Part shown: positions 6,646 through 15,294 of the stretch, piece by piece
Position numbering within the stretch: position 1 is the first letter of the stretch
Layout of the letters: every line of letters begins with the position of its first letter
Assembly (NCBI RefSeq): GCF_000317535.1
Contig: NC_019757.1
Coordinates: 5,731,501 to 5,795,500, forward strand
From: Cylindrospermum stagnale PCC 7417
Lineage (GTDB): Bacteria > Cyanobacteriota > Cyanobacteriia > Cyanobacteriales > Nostocaceae
Length of the DNA: 64,000 nt
Reading direction: 5' to 3'
Position numbers and translations under genes: made by a program
Notes under the pieces: model-generated
The model's input: the letters and a program-made list of their open reading frames with translations, nothing else
What the model was told of the DNA's origin: nothing
Database searches by the model: none

Positions 6646-8864
6646 AAGCAGCACGCGCTCAATTCGTAGAAGCACGACTGATTGGCGAGGAAAAAACCGC
6701 TAAACTGCAAAGATTTTTGTTAGTTGCAGTGGGTATGGGATTGCTCATCTCTACCGGATTGGGTATAGAAACTTTTGTTCAGTACCGCCAAACACTCAAG
6801 AGCGAACGTCTGGCCAGAATCAGCGAAGTTCAGGCGTTGGTGTCCTCTTCTGAGGGACTGTTTGCTTCACATCGCCGCTTGGATGCACTGATAGAAGCTA
6901 TTAAAGCTCAACAAAAACTGCTGCTTCTCGGTGAGGCAGATACAAAGACCGAGCATCAAGTTGAAAATATCCTGCGGCAAGCCGTTTATCAAGCAGATGA
7001 ATACAATCGGTTATCAGGGCATCAAGCCGCTGTTATGGCAGTGGATATCAGTCCTGATAGTAAGCTCATTGCCTCAGCGAGTGTAGATAAAACAGTTAAA
7101 CTATGGCTGCGGGATGGTACAGAGGTGGCAACTTTCAAAGGTCATCAGGCGATCATTAGAGCAGTTAAATTTAGCCCTGACGGTCAGTTGATTGCTTCGG
7201 GTGGTGATGATGGGACGATGAAACTTTGGCAGCGCAACGGCACTTTGTTGAAAAATTTTCAGGGTCACAGTGCTGGCATCTGGGGAGTTGCCTTTAGCCC
7301 TGACGGTCAAATTATTGCCACCGCCAGTATAGACAAAACTGTAAAACTTTGGCACAAAGACGGTAGCCTGCTAAGAACGCTCCAAGGTCATCATGCTGGG
7401 GTAGCCGCAGTAGCTTTTAGTTCGGATAGTCAGATAATTGCTTCGGCAAGTGGAGATAAAACGGTCAAACTCTGGAACAAAGACGGCAGTTTGCTGAAAA
7501 CCCTAGACGGTCATACTTCTGTGGTCTCCGCAGTCGTGTTTAGTCCAGACGGTCAGATTATTGCTTCGTCCGGTGGAGACAAAACGGTCAAACTCTGGAA
7601 AAGGGACGGCAGTTTGCTGAGAACCCTAGAAGGTCATACTTCTGTGGTCTCCGCAGTCGTGTTTAGTCCAGACGGTCAGAGGGTTGCCTCTGCAAGTCGA
7701 GATCAAACTGTAAAACTTTGGAACCTTGACGGCACAGAACTGACAACGTTTAGAGGTCACAGTGCTGGAATTTGGGGGATAGCTTGGAGTCCCGACGGCA
7801 GTTTTATTGCTTCGGCGGGTGCAGAAAACACCGTCAGACTGTGGCAGAGTCAAAACCCATTGCGGACAACAGTTACTGCACATAAAGCTGCGATTTGGGC
7901 GATCGCGCTGAGTTCTGATAGTTCTACCATCGCTACAGGCAGCGAGGACGGTACAACTAAGCTTTGGAGTCGTCAAGGCAAATTGCTCATGACTTTGACT
8001 GAACAAAATGCAGTGATTTATGCTGTTGCTCTGAGTCGGGATGGCAAGTTAATGGCTTCTGGCAGAAACGATAATACAGTGAACGTCTGGAATCGCAACG
8101 GTGGGGCGGTAAGCGCAGCTATGCCCGGAAGGCTGATCGCCACTTTGGTAGGTCATAAGGCTACGGTTTTTGCATTAGCTTTCAGTCCTGATGGTCAAAC
8201 CCTTGCTTCCGGAAGTCAAGATAACACTCTCAAGCTTTGGCGACGCGACGGCAGATTACTGCATACCCTCACAGAAAATCATGCTCCTGTTTGGCAGGTG
8301 GTGTTTAGCCCTGACGGTCAGCTTGTTGCCTCCGCTGGGGGGGATGGTACTGTGAAGTTGTGGCAGCTTGATGGTACGTTGGTGAGAACTTTCCGAGGTC
8401 ATACTGCTGTGGTCTGGAGAGTTGCTTTTAGCCTTGACGGTAAGATGGTCGCTTCTGGCAGTGGGGATAATACGGTTAAGCTTTGGACAGTCGATGGTAA
8501 GTTGGTGAGAACTTTCCGAGGTCATGCGGCTGCGGTGTGGGGAGTTGCCTTTAGCCCTGACGGTCAAATTATCGCTTCTGGGAGTGTGGACAACACGGTG
8601 AAGCTTTGGAAGCTTGATGGCACAGAATTAACGACTCTTAGAGGCCACAGTGCGGCGATTAGGGGAGTAGTCTATGGCAGCGATGGAACGTTTGTGGCAA
8701 CTGTCAGTGAGGATAATACGCTAATTATGTGGAATGTGCAGCGAATTCTGAATTTGGATTTACTGGGTTATGGTTGCGATCGCGTGCGGGATTACTTGCA
8801 AACGAATCGGTCGGTAGAAGATAGCGATCGCCATTTGTGCGATCGCTATGCCTCTAATCACTAA
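6588..8864 (+). CDS. WD40 half of the split AAA/WD40 protein (14 repeats)
   Basis: Second half of the gene begun at 5326. After RKEVQLALEAARAQ, which is normally continuous with the AAA part, there is a coiled region, one membrane helix (~43-65) and from ~141 fourteen WD40 repeats of the form GH..AVW.VAFSPDGQ.IAS.S.DNTVKLW. These are enough for two seven-bladed propellers. An ATG at 6588-6590, overlapping the upstream frame by 58 bases, would allow coupled translation of a separate membrane-anchored WD40 protein; otherwise this half is lost. Repeat nine carries a nine-residue insert (GAVSAAMPG) from another small repeat at 8101. Neighbouring repeats are nearly identical in DNA, so recombination between them is likely. 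Function is unknown beyond protein-binding scaffold. Confidence 0.75.
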   Translation: MRWRGAPAGSDRKEVQLALEAARAQFVEARLIGEEKTAKLQRFLLVAVGMGLLISTGLGIETFVQYRQTLKSERLARISEVQALVSSSEGLFASHRRLDALIEAIKAQQKLLLLGEADTKTEHQVENILRQAVYQADEYNRLSGHQAAVMAVDISPDSKLIASASVDKTVKLWLRDGTEVATFKGHQAIIRAVKFSPDGQLIASGGDDGTMKLWQRNGTLLKNFQGHSAGIWGVAFSPDGQIIATASIDKTVKLWHKDGSLLRTLQGHHAGVAAVAFSSDSQIIASASGDKTVKLWNKDGSLLKTLDGHTSVVSAVVFSPDGQIIASSGGDKTVKLWKRDGSLLRTLEGHTSVVSAVVFSPDGQRVASASRDQTVKLWNLDGTELTTFRGHSAGIWGIAWSPDGSFIASAGAENTVRLWQSQNPLRTTVTAHKAAIWAIALSSDSSTIATGSEDGTTKLWSRQGKLLMTLTEQNAVIYAVALSRDGKLMASGRNDNTVNVWNRNGGAVSAAMPGRLIATLVGHKATVFALAFSPDGQTLASGSQDNTLKLWRRDGRLLHTLTENHAPVWQVVFSPDGQLVASAGGDGTVKLWQLDGTLVRTFRGHTAVVWRVAFSLDGKMVASGSGDNTVKLWTVDGKLVRTFRGHAAAVWGVAFSPDGQIIASGSVDNTVKLWKLDGTELTTLRGHSAAIRGVVYGSDGTFVATVSEDNTLIMWNVQRILNLDLLGYGCDRVRDYLQTNRSVEDSDRHLCDRYASNH
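6595..6620. repeat. 26-bp small dispersed repeat that splits a gene
   Basis: The expected GAATGCGATCGCAAAGAAG (ECDRKE) is interrupted after GCGAT. The insert begins GGCGCGGAGCGCC and ends AAGCGAT, so the five bases GCGAT are duplicated at its right end and CGC follows. 26 is not a multiple of three, which causes the frameshift. GGCGC..GCGCC can pair. Confidence 0.75.
8101..8127. repeat. 27-bp in-frame small repeat in WD40 repeat nine
   Basis: Comparison with the thirteen other WD40 units shows that NG-RLIAT should be continuous. About 27 bp (GTGGGGCGGTAAGCGCAGCT and on) insert nine residues, GAVSAAMPG, between them, in the turn between two strands. Ends are uncertain by one or two bases. This one is not in a HIP1 site. 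Confidence 0.6.
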
Positions 8865-8896
8865 TTTATTTGATCTTTTCTCAGACGTAATTCGGC

Positions 8897-9079
8897 TTAA
8901 TTATTTCCCGCTTGTGGAACGGTGCGCCTAAATTCATCAATTAAATCATCCAGTTCTTCCAAAGCCTGATTGACATCAACTCTCAAAGTTCCCAGATTTG
9001 GTTGCTCCAGTAGACTCAGCAAGTACTCACGCTTACTTTGAACTGCGGTAATGCGTTCTTTTATCGTCTGTAAATCCAT
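8897..9079 (-). CDS. Small conserved coiled protein, unknown function
   Basis: About 60 residues from the ATG at 9077-9079 (MDLQTIKERITAVQSKREYL...). A longer frame upstream to 9109 is open but looks unlike coding sequence. Mostly helical and charged with leucine spacing that suggests a short coiled coil (REYLLSLLEQ, ALEELDDLIDEF). No known domain recognised. Convergent with the WD40 gene. Confidence 0.5.
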   Translation of the reverse strand: MDLQTIKERITAVQSKREYLLSLLEQPNLGTLRVDVNQALEELDDLIDEFRRTVPQAGNN

Positions 9080-9254
9080 TATTTTCTGCCAATCCTTAAC
9101 TATCCTCAAGTTAAAGTTAACGCAAAAAGCTGTAAGACTTGGGCTAATCTAGCCCACTTCCTGGATAAATCAAGCTTTTAACAGGCGCACCCTCATGCTC
9201 ACTCCTAGCAACAGTTTAGAATCCCCGCGCTTTTAAGCCAGGGAGAGGTCAATT

Positions 9255-9344
9255 ATGGCCGATGATAGTAAGACAGATGGATTAAGAATTTATACTATCC
9301 GCAAATTATGCTCGGCAAAATTTCTTTGGGAACACTCGGTTTAA
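9255..9344 (+). CDS. Possible 29-codon leader peptide overlapping the DUF2854 start
   Basis: GGGAGAGG at 9241-9248, the strongest ribosome-binding sequence nearby, is 6 bases before ATG at 9255. The frame (MADDSKTDGLRIYTIRKL...) runs to TAA at 9342-9344 and overlaps the first twelve codons of the next gene in another frame. The main gene's own ATG (9308) has no comparable binding site, so coupled translation is possible. Short, and not a known family. Confidence 0.3.
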   Translation: MADDSKTDGLRIYTIRKLCSAKFLWEHSV

Positions 9345-9859
9345 CCATCGGTGGCATATTAATCATCACGGGCTTCATTGCCTACGCTGCTGATAATGCC
9401 ACTCTCAATCTTGTAGGATTTTTTTACGGCTTTCCTCTATTTCTGGGAGGACTGGCGCTCAAAGCCAATGAACTCAAGCCTATACCCTTTAGTCAAGCTA
9501 CCACACCGTCAGTGTTGAGCCTGCGATCGCAGCAAGCCACTGTGACTCAAAATAGAATTCGCACAGACATCACGCGATTTTGCTACGGTCAAAAAGGTCA
9601 TCTTGATCGGGCCCTCGACTACCTGGGTCTGAGTCCCACTGATGAAGAACGACCAATAGTCACTGGTTTACGAGAAACAGAAATCGATGGGGCTTATGCC
9701 TTAACTGTAGAGTTTGATTCACCACTGATTCCAATGAATATTTGGCAGCAAAAGCAGGAGAAAATGACCAAATATTTTGCTCCTGGAGTCGAGGTTAAAA
9801 TTACACAGCCAGATGAAGATAGAATTGAACTGACGCTGATTACTACTCAAGCAGCATGA
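9308..9859 (+). CDS. DUF2854 family membrane protein
   Basis: Protein of 183 residues. Two hydrophobic helices at ~8-28 and ~33-52 (NATLNLVGFFYGFPLFLGGLALKA) precede a soluble domain with GQKGHLDRALDYLGLSP and TGLRETEIDGAYALTVEFDS. This is the DUF2854 layout, conserved in cyanobacteria and chloroplasts, with the helices probably anchoring it in the thylakoid or plasma membrane. The role is unknown. An inverted repeat between it and the convergent CRR7 gene probably ends both transcripts. Confidence 0.75.
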   Translation: MLGKISLGTLGLTIGGILIITGFIAYAADNATLNLVGFFYGFPLFLGGLALKANELKPIPFSQATTPSVLSLRSQQATVTQNRIRTDITRFCYGQKGHLDRALDYLGLSPTDEERPIVTGLRETEIDGAYALTVEFDSPLIPMNIWQQKQEKMTKYFAPGVEVKITQPDEDRIELTLITTQAA

Positions 9860-9864
9860 TTAAT

Positions 9865-9904
9865 CATTAGTCAATAGTCCTGTAATCATAACTATTGACT
9901 AATG
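9865..9904. terminator. Inverted repeat between convergent genes
   Basis: CATTAGTCAATAGT (9865-9878) pairs exactly with ACTATTGACTAATG (9891-9904) over a 12-base loop. It lies between the DUF2854 gene and the CRR7 gene and could stop transcription from both sides. Confidence 0.5.
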
Positions 9905-9913
9905 ACTAAAAAG

Positions 9914-10174
9914 TTACTTTTCTAAGCGCACTGCATACCATTGCAAGTATTGCCCTGGTCCAATATCCAACTCACAACTAGTGTCGATTAAATATTGTGC
10001 TTGAGCTGCCACTGTCGTCAATTTTTGCACATCGGGCGGTAAATCCTGAAGCTTGAGTTCTTCTAGAGCTTTGGTGAGCTTTTCTAATAACTCTGGTGCC
10101 GTGAGAAATTGTTCCGGTCGGTTTGTTTCTAGAAGAACAAAAGTATCCTGCTGATACATTAATGGGTCTGGCAT
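9914..10174 (-). CDS. CRR7 family protein (chlororespiratory reduction 7)
   Basis: Protein of 86 residues, no membrane segment. Sequence MPDPLMYQQDTFVLLETN, a helical middle (PELLEKLTKALEEL) and the ending CELDIGPGQYLQWYAVRLEK match the small CRR7 family of cyanobacteria and plastids. In plants CRR7 is needed for assembly or stability of the chloroplast NDH complex; its role in cyanobacteria is inferred from that. It is a single gene; no ndh genes are in the window. Confidence 0.65.
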   Translation of the reverse strand: MPDPLMYQQDTFVLLETNRPEQFLTAPELLEKLTKALEELKLQDLPPDVQKLTTVAAQAQYLIDTSCELDIGPGQYLQWYAVRLEK

Positions 10175-10760
10175 TTATTAATCTGGTAAATGTAAATAGC
10201 TTTTGATTCGCCGACTGCTTGTTGTGTGGTAACACCGCAGTTTGGTATTCTACTTGCCAAGGAATGATAAGTTTTAGCTGTCAAGCAGACTGCTATTAAT
10301 TTAGCATTCTTATTGTTATCAGATTTTAGCTAGCAAACCAGTATTTCTCCGAAAAAATTCCCGATCTTTTTGATCATAGATAGACATCCTAGGTTAAATG
10401 TAGGGATTTCCACTTAACTTGTTAGCTTAGAAGCATCTAGAAAATCAAGGTTTGCACAATATTTTGCGCTTCAGCCTATGTAATTATCCAGAAAGTCAGT
10501 AATAGTTACAAACTCGGCTAACTTGGTTCAATTTAAGTTATACCAGGATTTAGCATTAGCAATTTATAGTTTGCCATGTAATCTCCGCCTCCTTCGCAAG
10601 TGTCAAAATTAACTTTTTAGTTCAAAAGTTAAGATATACATTTGACGTTTTCCGTAAAGTTGTAATTTCGCTTCACGAATAGGGAAATATATAAGTAACA
10701 TTTCCTACTCTTACTGTAGCTGGACAAAAAGCTAACAATTGCCTTTGCGTTCTCAATAGA
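10175..10760. other. Intergenic region, nothing recognised
   Basis: About 585 bases of AT-rich sequence between the CRR7 start and the next plus-strand frame. I see no RNA gene, repeat or clear operator. It presumably holds promoters for CRR7 (minus) and the response regulator (plus). Confidence 0.5.
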
Positions 10761-11126
10761 TTGTCTATGCAACCTAGTCATTTACCGCTTATTTGGCTCA
10801 AAATAATTGAGCAGTCTCTTGTCAGAAAACAATTGATTGTGAAGGAAGATACACCTTTGCGGCAATTTCTGGTATTTGTGAGGGAGCGATTGCCTTTATG
10901 CAACGGCGCCAGGGCCAACCTAGGCGAATGCTCGTATGTGTCCCAGAACCGCCGGTTTCAGGATCGCCGCACTGTTTTTTGTCAGCAAACTCCCAACAAT
11001 CGCTACTCAAACCAATTGTACAGCCACAGATTCGTGCCACCAGACACTAAACAAACCAGTGAGTCAGAAAGCGGTATCTCCCCGATATTCTCTTTTTCTG
11101 TGGAACGCAACTCATGTCAGGCATAA
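10761..11126 (+). CDS. Uncharacterised frame overlapping the response regulator start
   Basis: 121 codons from TTG (or 119 from the ATG at 10767). The first ~50 residues (LPLIWLKIIEQSLVRKQLIV, then TPLRQFLVFVRERLP) look protein-like, while the rest is rich in N, Q, R and S without clear structure. It overlaps the next gene by 13 bases (ATGTCAGGCATAA), as coupled genes do. I recognise no family. It may be a small partner of the response regulator or a chance frame. Confidence 0.3.
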   Translation: MSMQPSHLPLIWLKIIEQSLVRKQLIVKEDTPLRQFLVFVRERLPLCNGARANLGECSYVSQNRRFQDRRTVFCQQTPNNRYSNQLYSHRFVPPDTKQTSESESGISPIFSFSVERNSCQA

Positions 11127-12148
11127 GCCCATTTTCTCTAGGACAGCAACCCCCTTTGGTTTTGGTGGCTGATGATGACAAGATAATGCGATCGCTATTG
11201 CGTGAAGCTATGGAACAAGAAGGCTATCGCGTAGTCGAGGTCACTGATGGTAAGCAGTGTTTAGATGCTTTCATGACTGTCAAACCGGACATAGTTTTGC
11301 TAGATGCGGTGATGCCTGTAATGGATGGCTTTACCTGCTGTAAGCACTTACTCCAGATTGCCAGAAATAATTTGATGTCGGCATTGGCAACCTTTGATAC
11401 TGATTCTGCCCTAGGGAATACGGTGATATCTAAACTATGGGGACGCACCCCCATTGTGATGATCACCAGCTTGAATGATGAATCTTCTGTAGACCTAGCC
11501 TTTGAAGCAGGGGCAACTGATTACGTGACTAAGCCAATCCACTGGCCGGTGTTGCGTCAGAGGTTACGACGGCTGCTGCAACAAGCACAAGTTTACAAAC
11601 AGTTGGAGGCGGCAAATCAAGCTTTGCAGCAGCTAGCCAATGTGGATGCTTTAACTAATTTGGCTAATCGTCGACGCTTTGACGATTATCTCAAGGCTCA
11701 GTGGATTAATTTAGCACAGGATAAATTGCCCCTGTCACTAATTCTTTGTGATATAGACTTTTTTAAATTTTACAACGATCAATATGGTCATCCGGCTGGG
11801 GATGTCTGCTTACACAAGGTGGGTGCTGTTTTAAGTAGTAAGGCACAGAAAACCCAGGATTTAGTAGCCCGTTATGGGGGTGAAGAGTTTGCTGTGATTA
11901 TGCCCAACACTAAAGCATTTGGGGCATTTTACGTTGCCGAAGCCATGCAAGCAGGAGTGAGGGATTTGCAAATTGTTCATCAGCGGTCTCCTGTGAGTAA
12001 GTACGTCACCCTAAGTATGGGGGTGGCAACTACTGTACCTACTTGGGAAGTTTCACCAATAGATTTGATTGTGGCGGCAGATAAGGCACTGTATCAAGCA
12101 AAAGCACAGGGGCGCGATCAGATTTTCCCCAAACAAGCAAGTAGGTAG
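11114..12148 (+). CDS. Response regulator with GGDEF (diguanylate cyclase) output
   Basis: Protein of 344 residues. The receiver domain (~14-155) has the acidic cluster VADDDK (~18-23), phosphorylatable Asp in VLLDAVMP (~63) and the K of DYVTKP. It carries an insert of ~25 residues (NNLMSALATFDTDSALGNTV) between helix 3 and strand 4. A coiled linker leads to a GGDEF domain with active-site GGEEF (~254-258) and DIDFFKFYND, so it should make cyclic di-GMP when activated. The inhibitory RxxD site upstream of GGEEF reads KTQD, so product feedback may be weak. It faces sasA, but no kinase partner is evident. Confidence 0.88.
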   Translation: MSGISPFSLGQQPPLVLVADDDKIMRSLLREAMEQEGYRVVEVTDGKQCLDAFMTVKPDIVLLDAVMPVMDGFTCCKHLLQIARNNLMSALATFDTDSALGNTVISKLWGRTPIVMITSLNDESSVDLAFEAGATDYVTKPIHWPVLRQRLRRLLQQAQVYKQLEAANQALQQLANVDALTNLANRRRFDDYLKAQWINLAQDKLPLSLILCDIDFFKFYNDQYGHPAGDVCLHKVGAVLSSKAQKTQDLVARYGGEEFAVIMPNTKAFGAFYVAEAMQAGVRDLQIVHQRSPVSKYVTLSMGVATTVPTWEVSPIDLIVAADKALYQAKAQGRDQIFPKQASR

Positions 12149-12170
12149 GCGTAAATATTTGTCGTTGGGA

Positions 12171-12197
12171 TTAGGTAATAGGTAATAGGTAATAGGG
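12171..12197. repeat. Heptanucleotide tandem array (STRR type)
   Basis: TTAGGTAATAGGTAATAGG and on: about four units of period 7 (TAGGTAA) just after the GGDEF gene. Short tandem heptamers of this kind are common in heterocystous cyanobacteria. Confidence 0.8.
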
Positions 12198-12274
12198 TTT
12201 TCGACTATATCAATTTTTTTTCCACAGTGATTTTTATTTATGTCTTTCTACTTAGTTATTAGTAGTCAAAGAAT

Positions 12275-12311
12275 TAATGACTAATGACTAATGACTAATG
12301 ACCAATAACTA
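12275..12311. repeat. Heptanucleotide tandem array ending in the sasA stop codon
   Basis: About five units of TAATGAC (period 7), the last degenerate. The sasA stop codon (minus strand, 12309-12311) lies at its edge. Confidence 0.8.
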
Positions 12312-13523
12312 AGACGGATAAACTGGTAACGTGAAGTGGAACCAGGCTCCACCATTAGGGGCTGAGTCTACCCAAATTTGACCATAATGTGCCCGGACAA
12401 TGCGTTGGCATAAACAAAGACCAATGCCGTAACCGTCCGTACCTTCATCACGTTGTAGACGGAAGTGATTTTCAAAGATGCGATCGCGATTTTCTTGGGG
12501 AATGCCAGGGCCAGTGTCACCAATACTGAACTGAATTTTTTGGGTAGTACGGTGCAGTCCAGCAACGCTGATTGTGCCACCAGCAGGAGTATATTTAATG
12601 GCATTATCCAGCAGATTTACTAGCACTTGGCGCATCCGTTCAGGATCGGCATACACACAGGGTAAGTCGTTGGGGATATCTGTTTCCAGCTTTTGGGATT
12701 TGCTGGTGTAGCGATCGCGCAATTGCTCGATTACATCCAGGCAGAGTTGCCCTAATTCCATCTTTTGCGGTGTAATCGGTAGTTCTGTATCTTGACCACG
12801 ACCCACTTGCAAAAGGTCAGCAATCATCCGATCAATCGTCCGGGTTTGGCTGCGGGCTTGTTTTAATAAATGCGCCGTCATGCCTGGTTTGAGTCGCTGA
12901 AACTCACCCGTATCTACATTGTAGTTAGTTTGGAGAGTTTCAATCGCGATCGCCGCAGCCGTTAAAGGATTGCGGAGGTCATGTGCTAGCATCGCAATCA
13001 CTCGGTCTTTAAACTGTAGCTGTTCCTGAAGTTTCTCTTTTTCCTGCTTCAAGCGAAAAATTTCGTCTGATAGTCTGATCAGTTCGGCAGAAGCAGCCAC
13101 TGAGCGAATTGTCGATTTGGGTGATGCTACCCAAGTATTTTCATCTATACGTTCTTGTAAGTCTTCTTGCATTTTCAAGAAGGTGTCTACGGCAGATTGC
13201 CAGCGAGGCCACCAGGTTTTCAATTGGGCAATAATATTACTCCCGGCTAGTACCTGCCGGGGTTCCGGGTGGATTTTAATCAAAGCGGGCGTTGCTACCA
13301 ATTTAAAGTGTTCCGCCAAATGGGGTTGTTGCCCGACATCGATGATTTGAAGTTCAAAGCTATATTCAGCCTCTAATTCCTTCAGATGGGCGCGTAGTCG
13401 CTGAACCTGCTGTCGGGACTTTGGGCGTCCATCAATAAACAGCAACAGCTGGAGTGGAGCCTCAGAATAGATCGGCTGATCCTGGGAAACTTGCATGTAA
13501 TCGTGTTTCAGCACTGGTAACAA
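12309..13523 (-). CDS. sasA: Adaptive-response sensory kinase SasA
   Basis: 404 residues; the more usual start is Met11 (MQVSQDQ, ATG ending at 13493). The N-terminal ~100 residues are a KaiB-like thioredoxin-fold domain ([13 protein letters not shown] ... [20 protein letters not shown]). A coiled linker ([16 protein letters not shown]) and a histidine kinase follow: phosphoacceptor in [11 protein letters not shown] (~180), N box [11 protein letters not shown] (~305), GDTGPGIP (~338) and GYGIGLCL (~364). SasA binds KaiC through the KaiB-like domain and passes circadian timing to the regulator RpaA. No kai genes are in this window. The neighbouring gene at 13652 is divergent, with a 128-base spacer. 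Confidence 0.93.
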   Translation of the reverse strand: MLPVLKHDYMQVSQDQPIYSEAPLQLLLFIDGRPKSRQQVQRLRAHLKELEAEYSFELQIIDVGQQPHLAEHFKLVATPALIKIHPEPRQVLAGSNIIAQLKTWWPRWQSAVDTFLKMQEDLQERIDENTWVASPKSTIRSVAASAELIRLSDEIFRLKQEKEKLQEQLQFKDRVIAMLAHDLRNPLTAAAIAIETLQTNYNVDTGEFQRLKPGMTAHLLKQARSQTRTIDRMIADLLQVGRGQDTELPITPQKMELGQLCLDVIEQLRDRYTSKSQKLETDIPNDLPCVYADPERMRQVLVNLLDNAIKYTPAGGTISVAGLHRTTQKIQFSIGDTGPGIPQENRDRIFENHFRLQRDEGTDGYGIGLCLCQRIVRAHYGQIWVDSAPNGGAWFHFTLPVYPS

Positions 13524-13651
13524 CCCGGCGACGCTTTACAGAAAGTAATATGAACTGAGGAATGTCACTAGTCTTATATTTTTTTATTTCAATTTAATAT
13601 CTATTTTATATTTTAGATTTTTCCTACTCCTATCCGCTCTACGTTTTTGAC

Positions 13652-15166
13652 ATGAGACAAATCTTTTTGGAACTTTTACTTTCTTTTTCGCTAACTTCTC
13701 CGGACATTCGCCTTGTCCAGGAACATCGCACCCCATCTGACCTGAATTACAATCTGGCAACAGAGGCAGTAGGTGAGGACTTTTATACCACAGCAAGTCG
13801 CTTAGTGCAGCAGCAGATATATTTGATTGCTCGCCTTGAGCAAGCGCTGACTGAACCAGATCCCAATAGAATGCGATCTGTCCGGGGGCAATTAACTATT
13901 CAGACCAAGTCTGTAGAAGGTTTTCTCCGACGCCAGTACTCAAGTCCCAAAACTTTGTGTACCCCACCAAGAGCGGATTCCTCAATCAACTTGTCCCCCG
14001 AACCTGTTCAGTTGACTGAGTCACAAGCACAAATTTACTGCTCTTTGTATGCTTCTAGCCAGGAATTGTTAAAACTTTCCCCAGTCATCGATCAGTTATT
14101 GTCTCGCCGGGGTGAATTAGCCTTAGTCAGACAGCTACCCCTAGTTACTGGAGAGCGGCAATTTGACCCAGTGCTTCCCCTAGCGCCAGTCCAGCGTCCC
14201 AATCTCGGAAAGCCAGCAACACCTTTCTCTACAAGGGAACCGGATTTAACTCCATCCCCATTGCCGATTGTTGGTAGGGATACAAAGACAGCTATCGCTA
14301 ACTATCAACCGCCCATACAACCTGCGATCGCACCGTTAGCGGAAGCGCTCACTACTCTCAAAGCTGCCAGTAAACTCTTGAAGGCAGCACGAGGGGCATT
14401 TTCAAGAGAAACTCAATTTATAGATCCTCAGGAAACTGCTGCGACACTTGACCGCTTTGCTTACGACATCGATCCCCAAGAACCGCAAACCTACGCTAAA
14501 CTTCTGGAGTTGTCTAACACGGGCATTTTCCGAGTTTTACCTGATTCAGCTTACCGTCGTCAGCTGAATACTCTCCAGAATCGATTACAAGCCAGCGTTA
14601 GCCAACGCTACCCTTTCCCTTCTTTGGGTGAAAATAAAGAAGGGTTTAGTCCCAGTCTAGCACTTCAGATGGATGGTGATAACTTTCATTTAGTGCACCA
14701 AGGAGTAGATTACGGCTTTATGGTAGATGTGGGCGACATCCCTCTGGAAAAATTGGATGGAAGACTACAAGCTATTTCGTCACCAACGCGAGAATTTTTC
14801 CTCAACTACCAACCTCCCCAGCAGTTAGAAGCCTTACAAGCAGACAGGCAGCGGTTCTTGACTGGCAAAAACCAGAATTGGCAACAAAGTCAGGTGATTT
14901 TGGCCGATGCGAAAGCCGAATTAAACCATACTTATGTTGTGCGATCGCTACAATTCCAACTACCAGAGATCATTTTAAGCCGTCAACTCATTCAAGAGCA
15001 AAATAGCCGCTCTAGAGCGCAATTAGGACAACTGCAAAGCAGTGATCTCATCCTCGCCTTCCGGCCAGTTCGTCGCCGCAAAGATGGCAGCTATACCGTT
15101 ATTTGGCGAGTTCTCAATCGATTACCTGCTCCAACCGTTGAAGATTTAGCAAACTATCTGAAATAG
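13652..15166 (+). CDS. Conserved hypothetical protein, possibly exported
   Basis: Protein of 504 residues with a short hydrophobic N-terminus (IFLELLLSFSLTS) that may be a weak signal peptide. Helical segments with Q- and R-rich faces (RLVQQQIYLIARLEQAL) flank a proline-rich, poorly ordered middle (~150-240), and the C-terminal ~250 residues look globular (FHLVHQGVDYGFMVDVGD ... LILAFRPVRRRKDGSYTVIW). I recognise no known domain. Divergent from sasA; the shared spacer may carry both promoters. Confidence 0.65.
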   Translation: MRQIFLELLLSFSLTSPDIRLVQEHRTPSDLNYNLATEAVGEDFYTTASRLVQQQIYLIARLEQALTEPDPNRMRSVRGQLTIQTKSVEGFLRRQYSSPKTLCTPPRADSSINLSPEPVQLTESQAQIYCSLYASSQELLKLSPVIDQLLSRRGELALVRQLPLVTGERQFDPVLPLAPVQRPNLGKPATPFSTREPDLTPSPLPIVGRDTKTAIANYQPPIQPAIAPLAEALTTLKAASKLLKAARGAFSRETQFIDPQETAATLDRFAYDIDPQEPQTYAKLLELSNTGIFRVLPDSAYRRQLNTLQNRLQASVSQRYPFPSLGENKEGFSPSLALQMDGDNFHLVHQGVDYGFMVDVGDIPLEKLDGRLQAISSPTREFFLNYQPPQQLEALQADRQRFLTGKNQNWQQSQVILADAKAELNHTYVVRSLQFQLPEIILSRQLIQEQNSRSRAQLGQLQSSDLILAFRPVRRRKDGSYTVIWRVLNRLPAPTVEDLANYLK

Positions 15167-15294
15167 GATTCCAGTGCAAACTGCTCCAGCAGGAAATAAA
15201 ACCAAAATTTCGGAATTTTTCTCAAAGTCATCTTTGCGCCGATAGTAGACAGTCTGCGTTAGGGTAGGAATCGTCACCCGATTTGTGATTTCCT

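Noticed and set aside
7101-8567. Several minus-strand frames across the WD40 repeats
   Set aside because: Antisense of the repeat DNA; no start signals and no similarity to proteins.
10936-11172. 78-codon frame across the response regulator start
   Set aside because: Overlaps a gene with a clear receiver domain in another frame and has no coding character.
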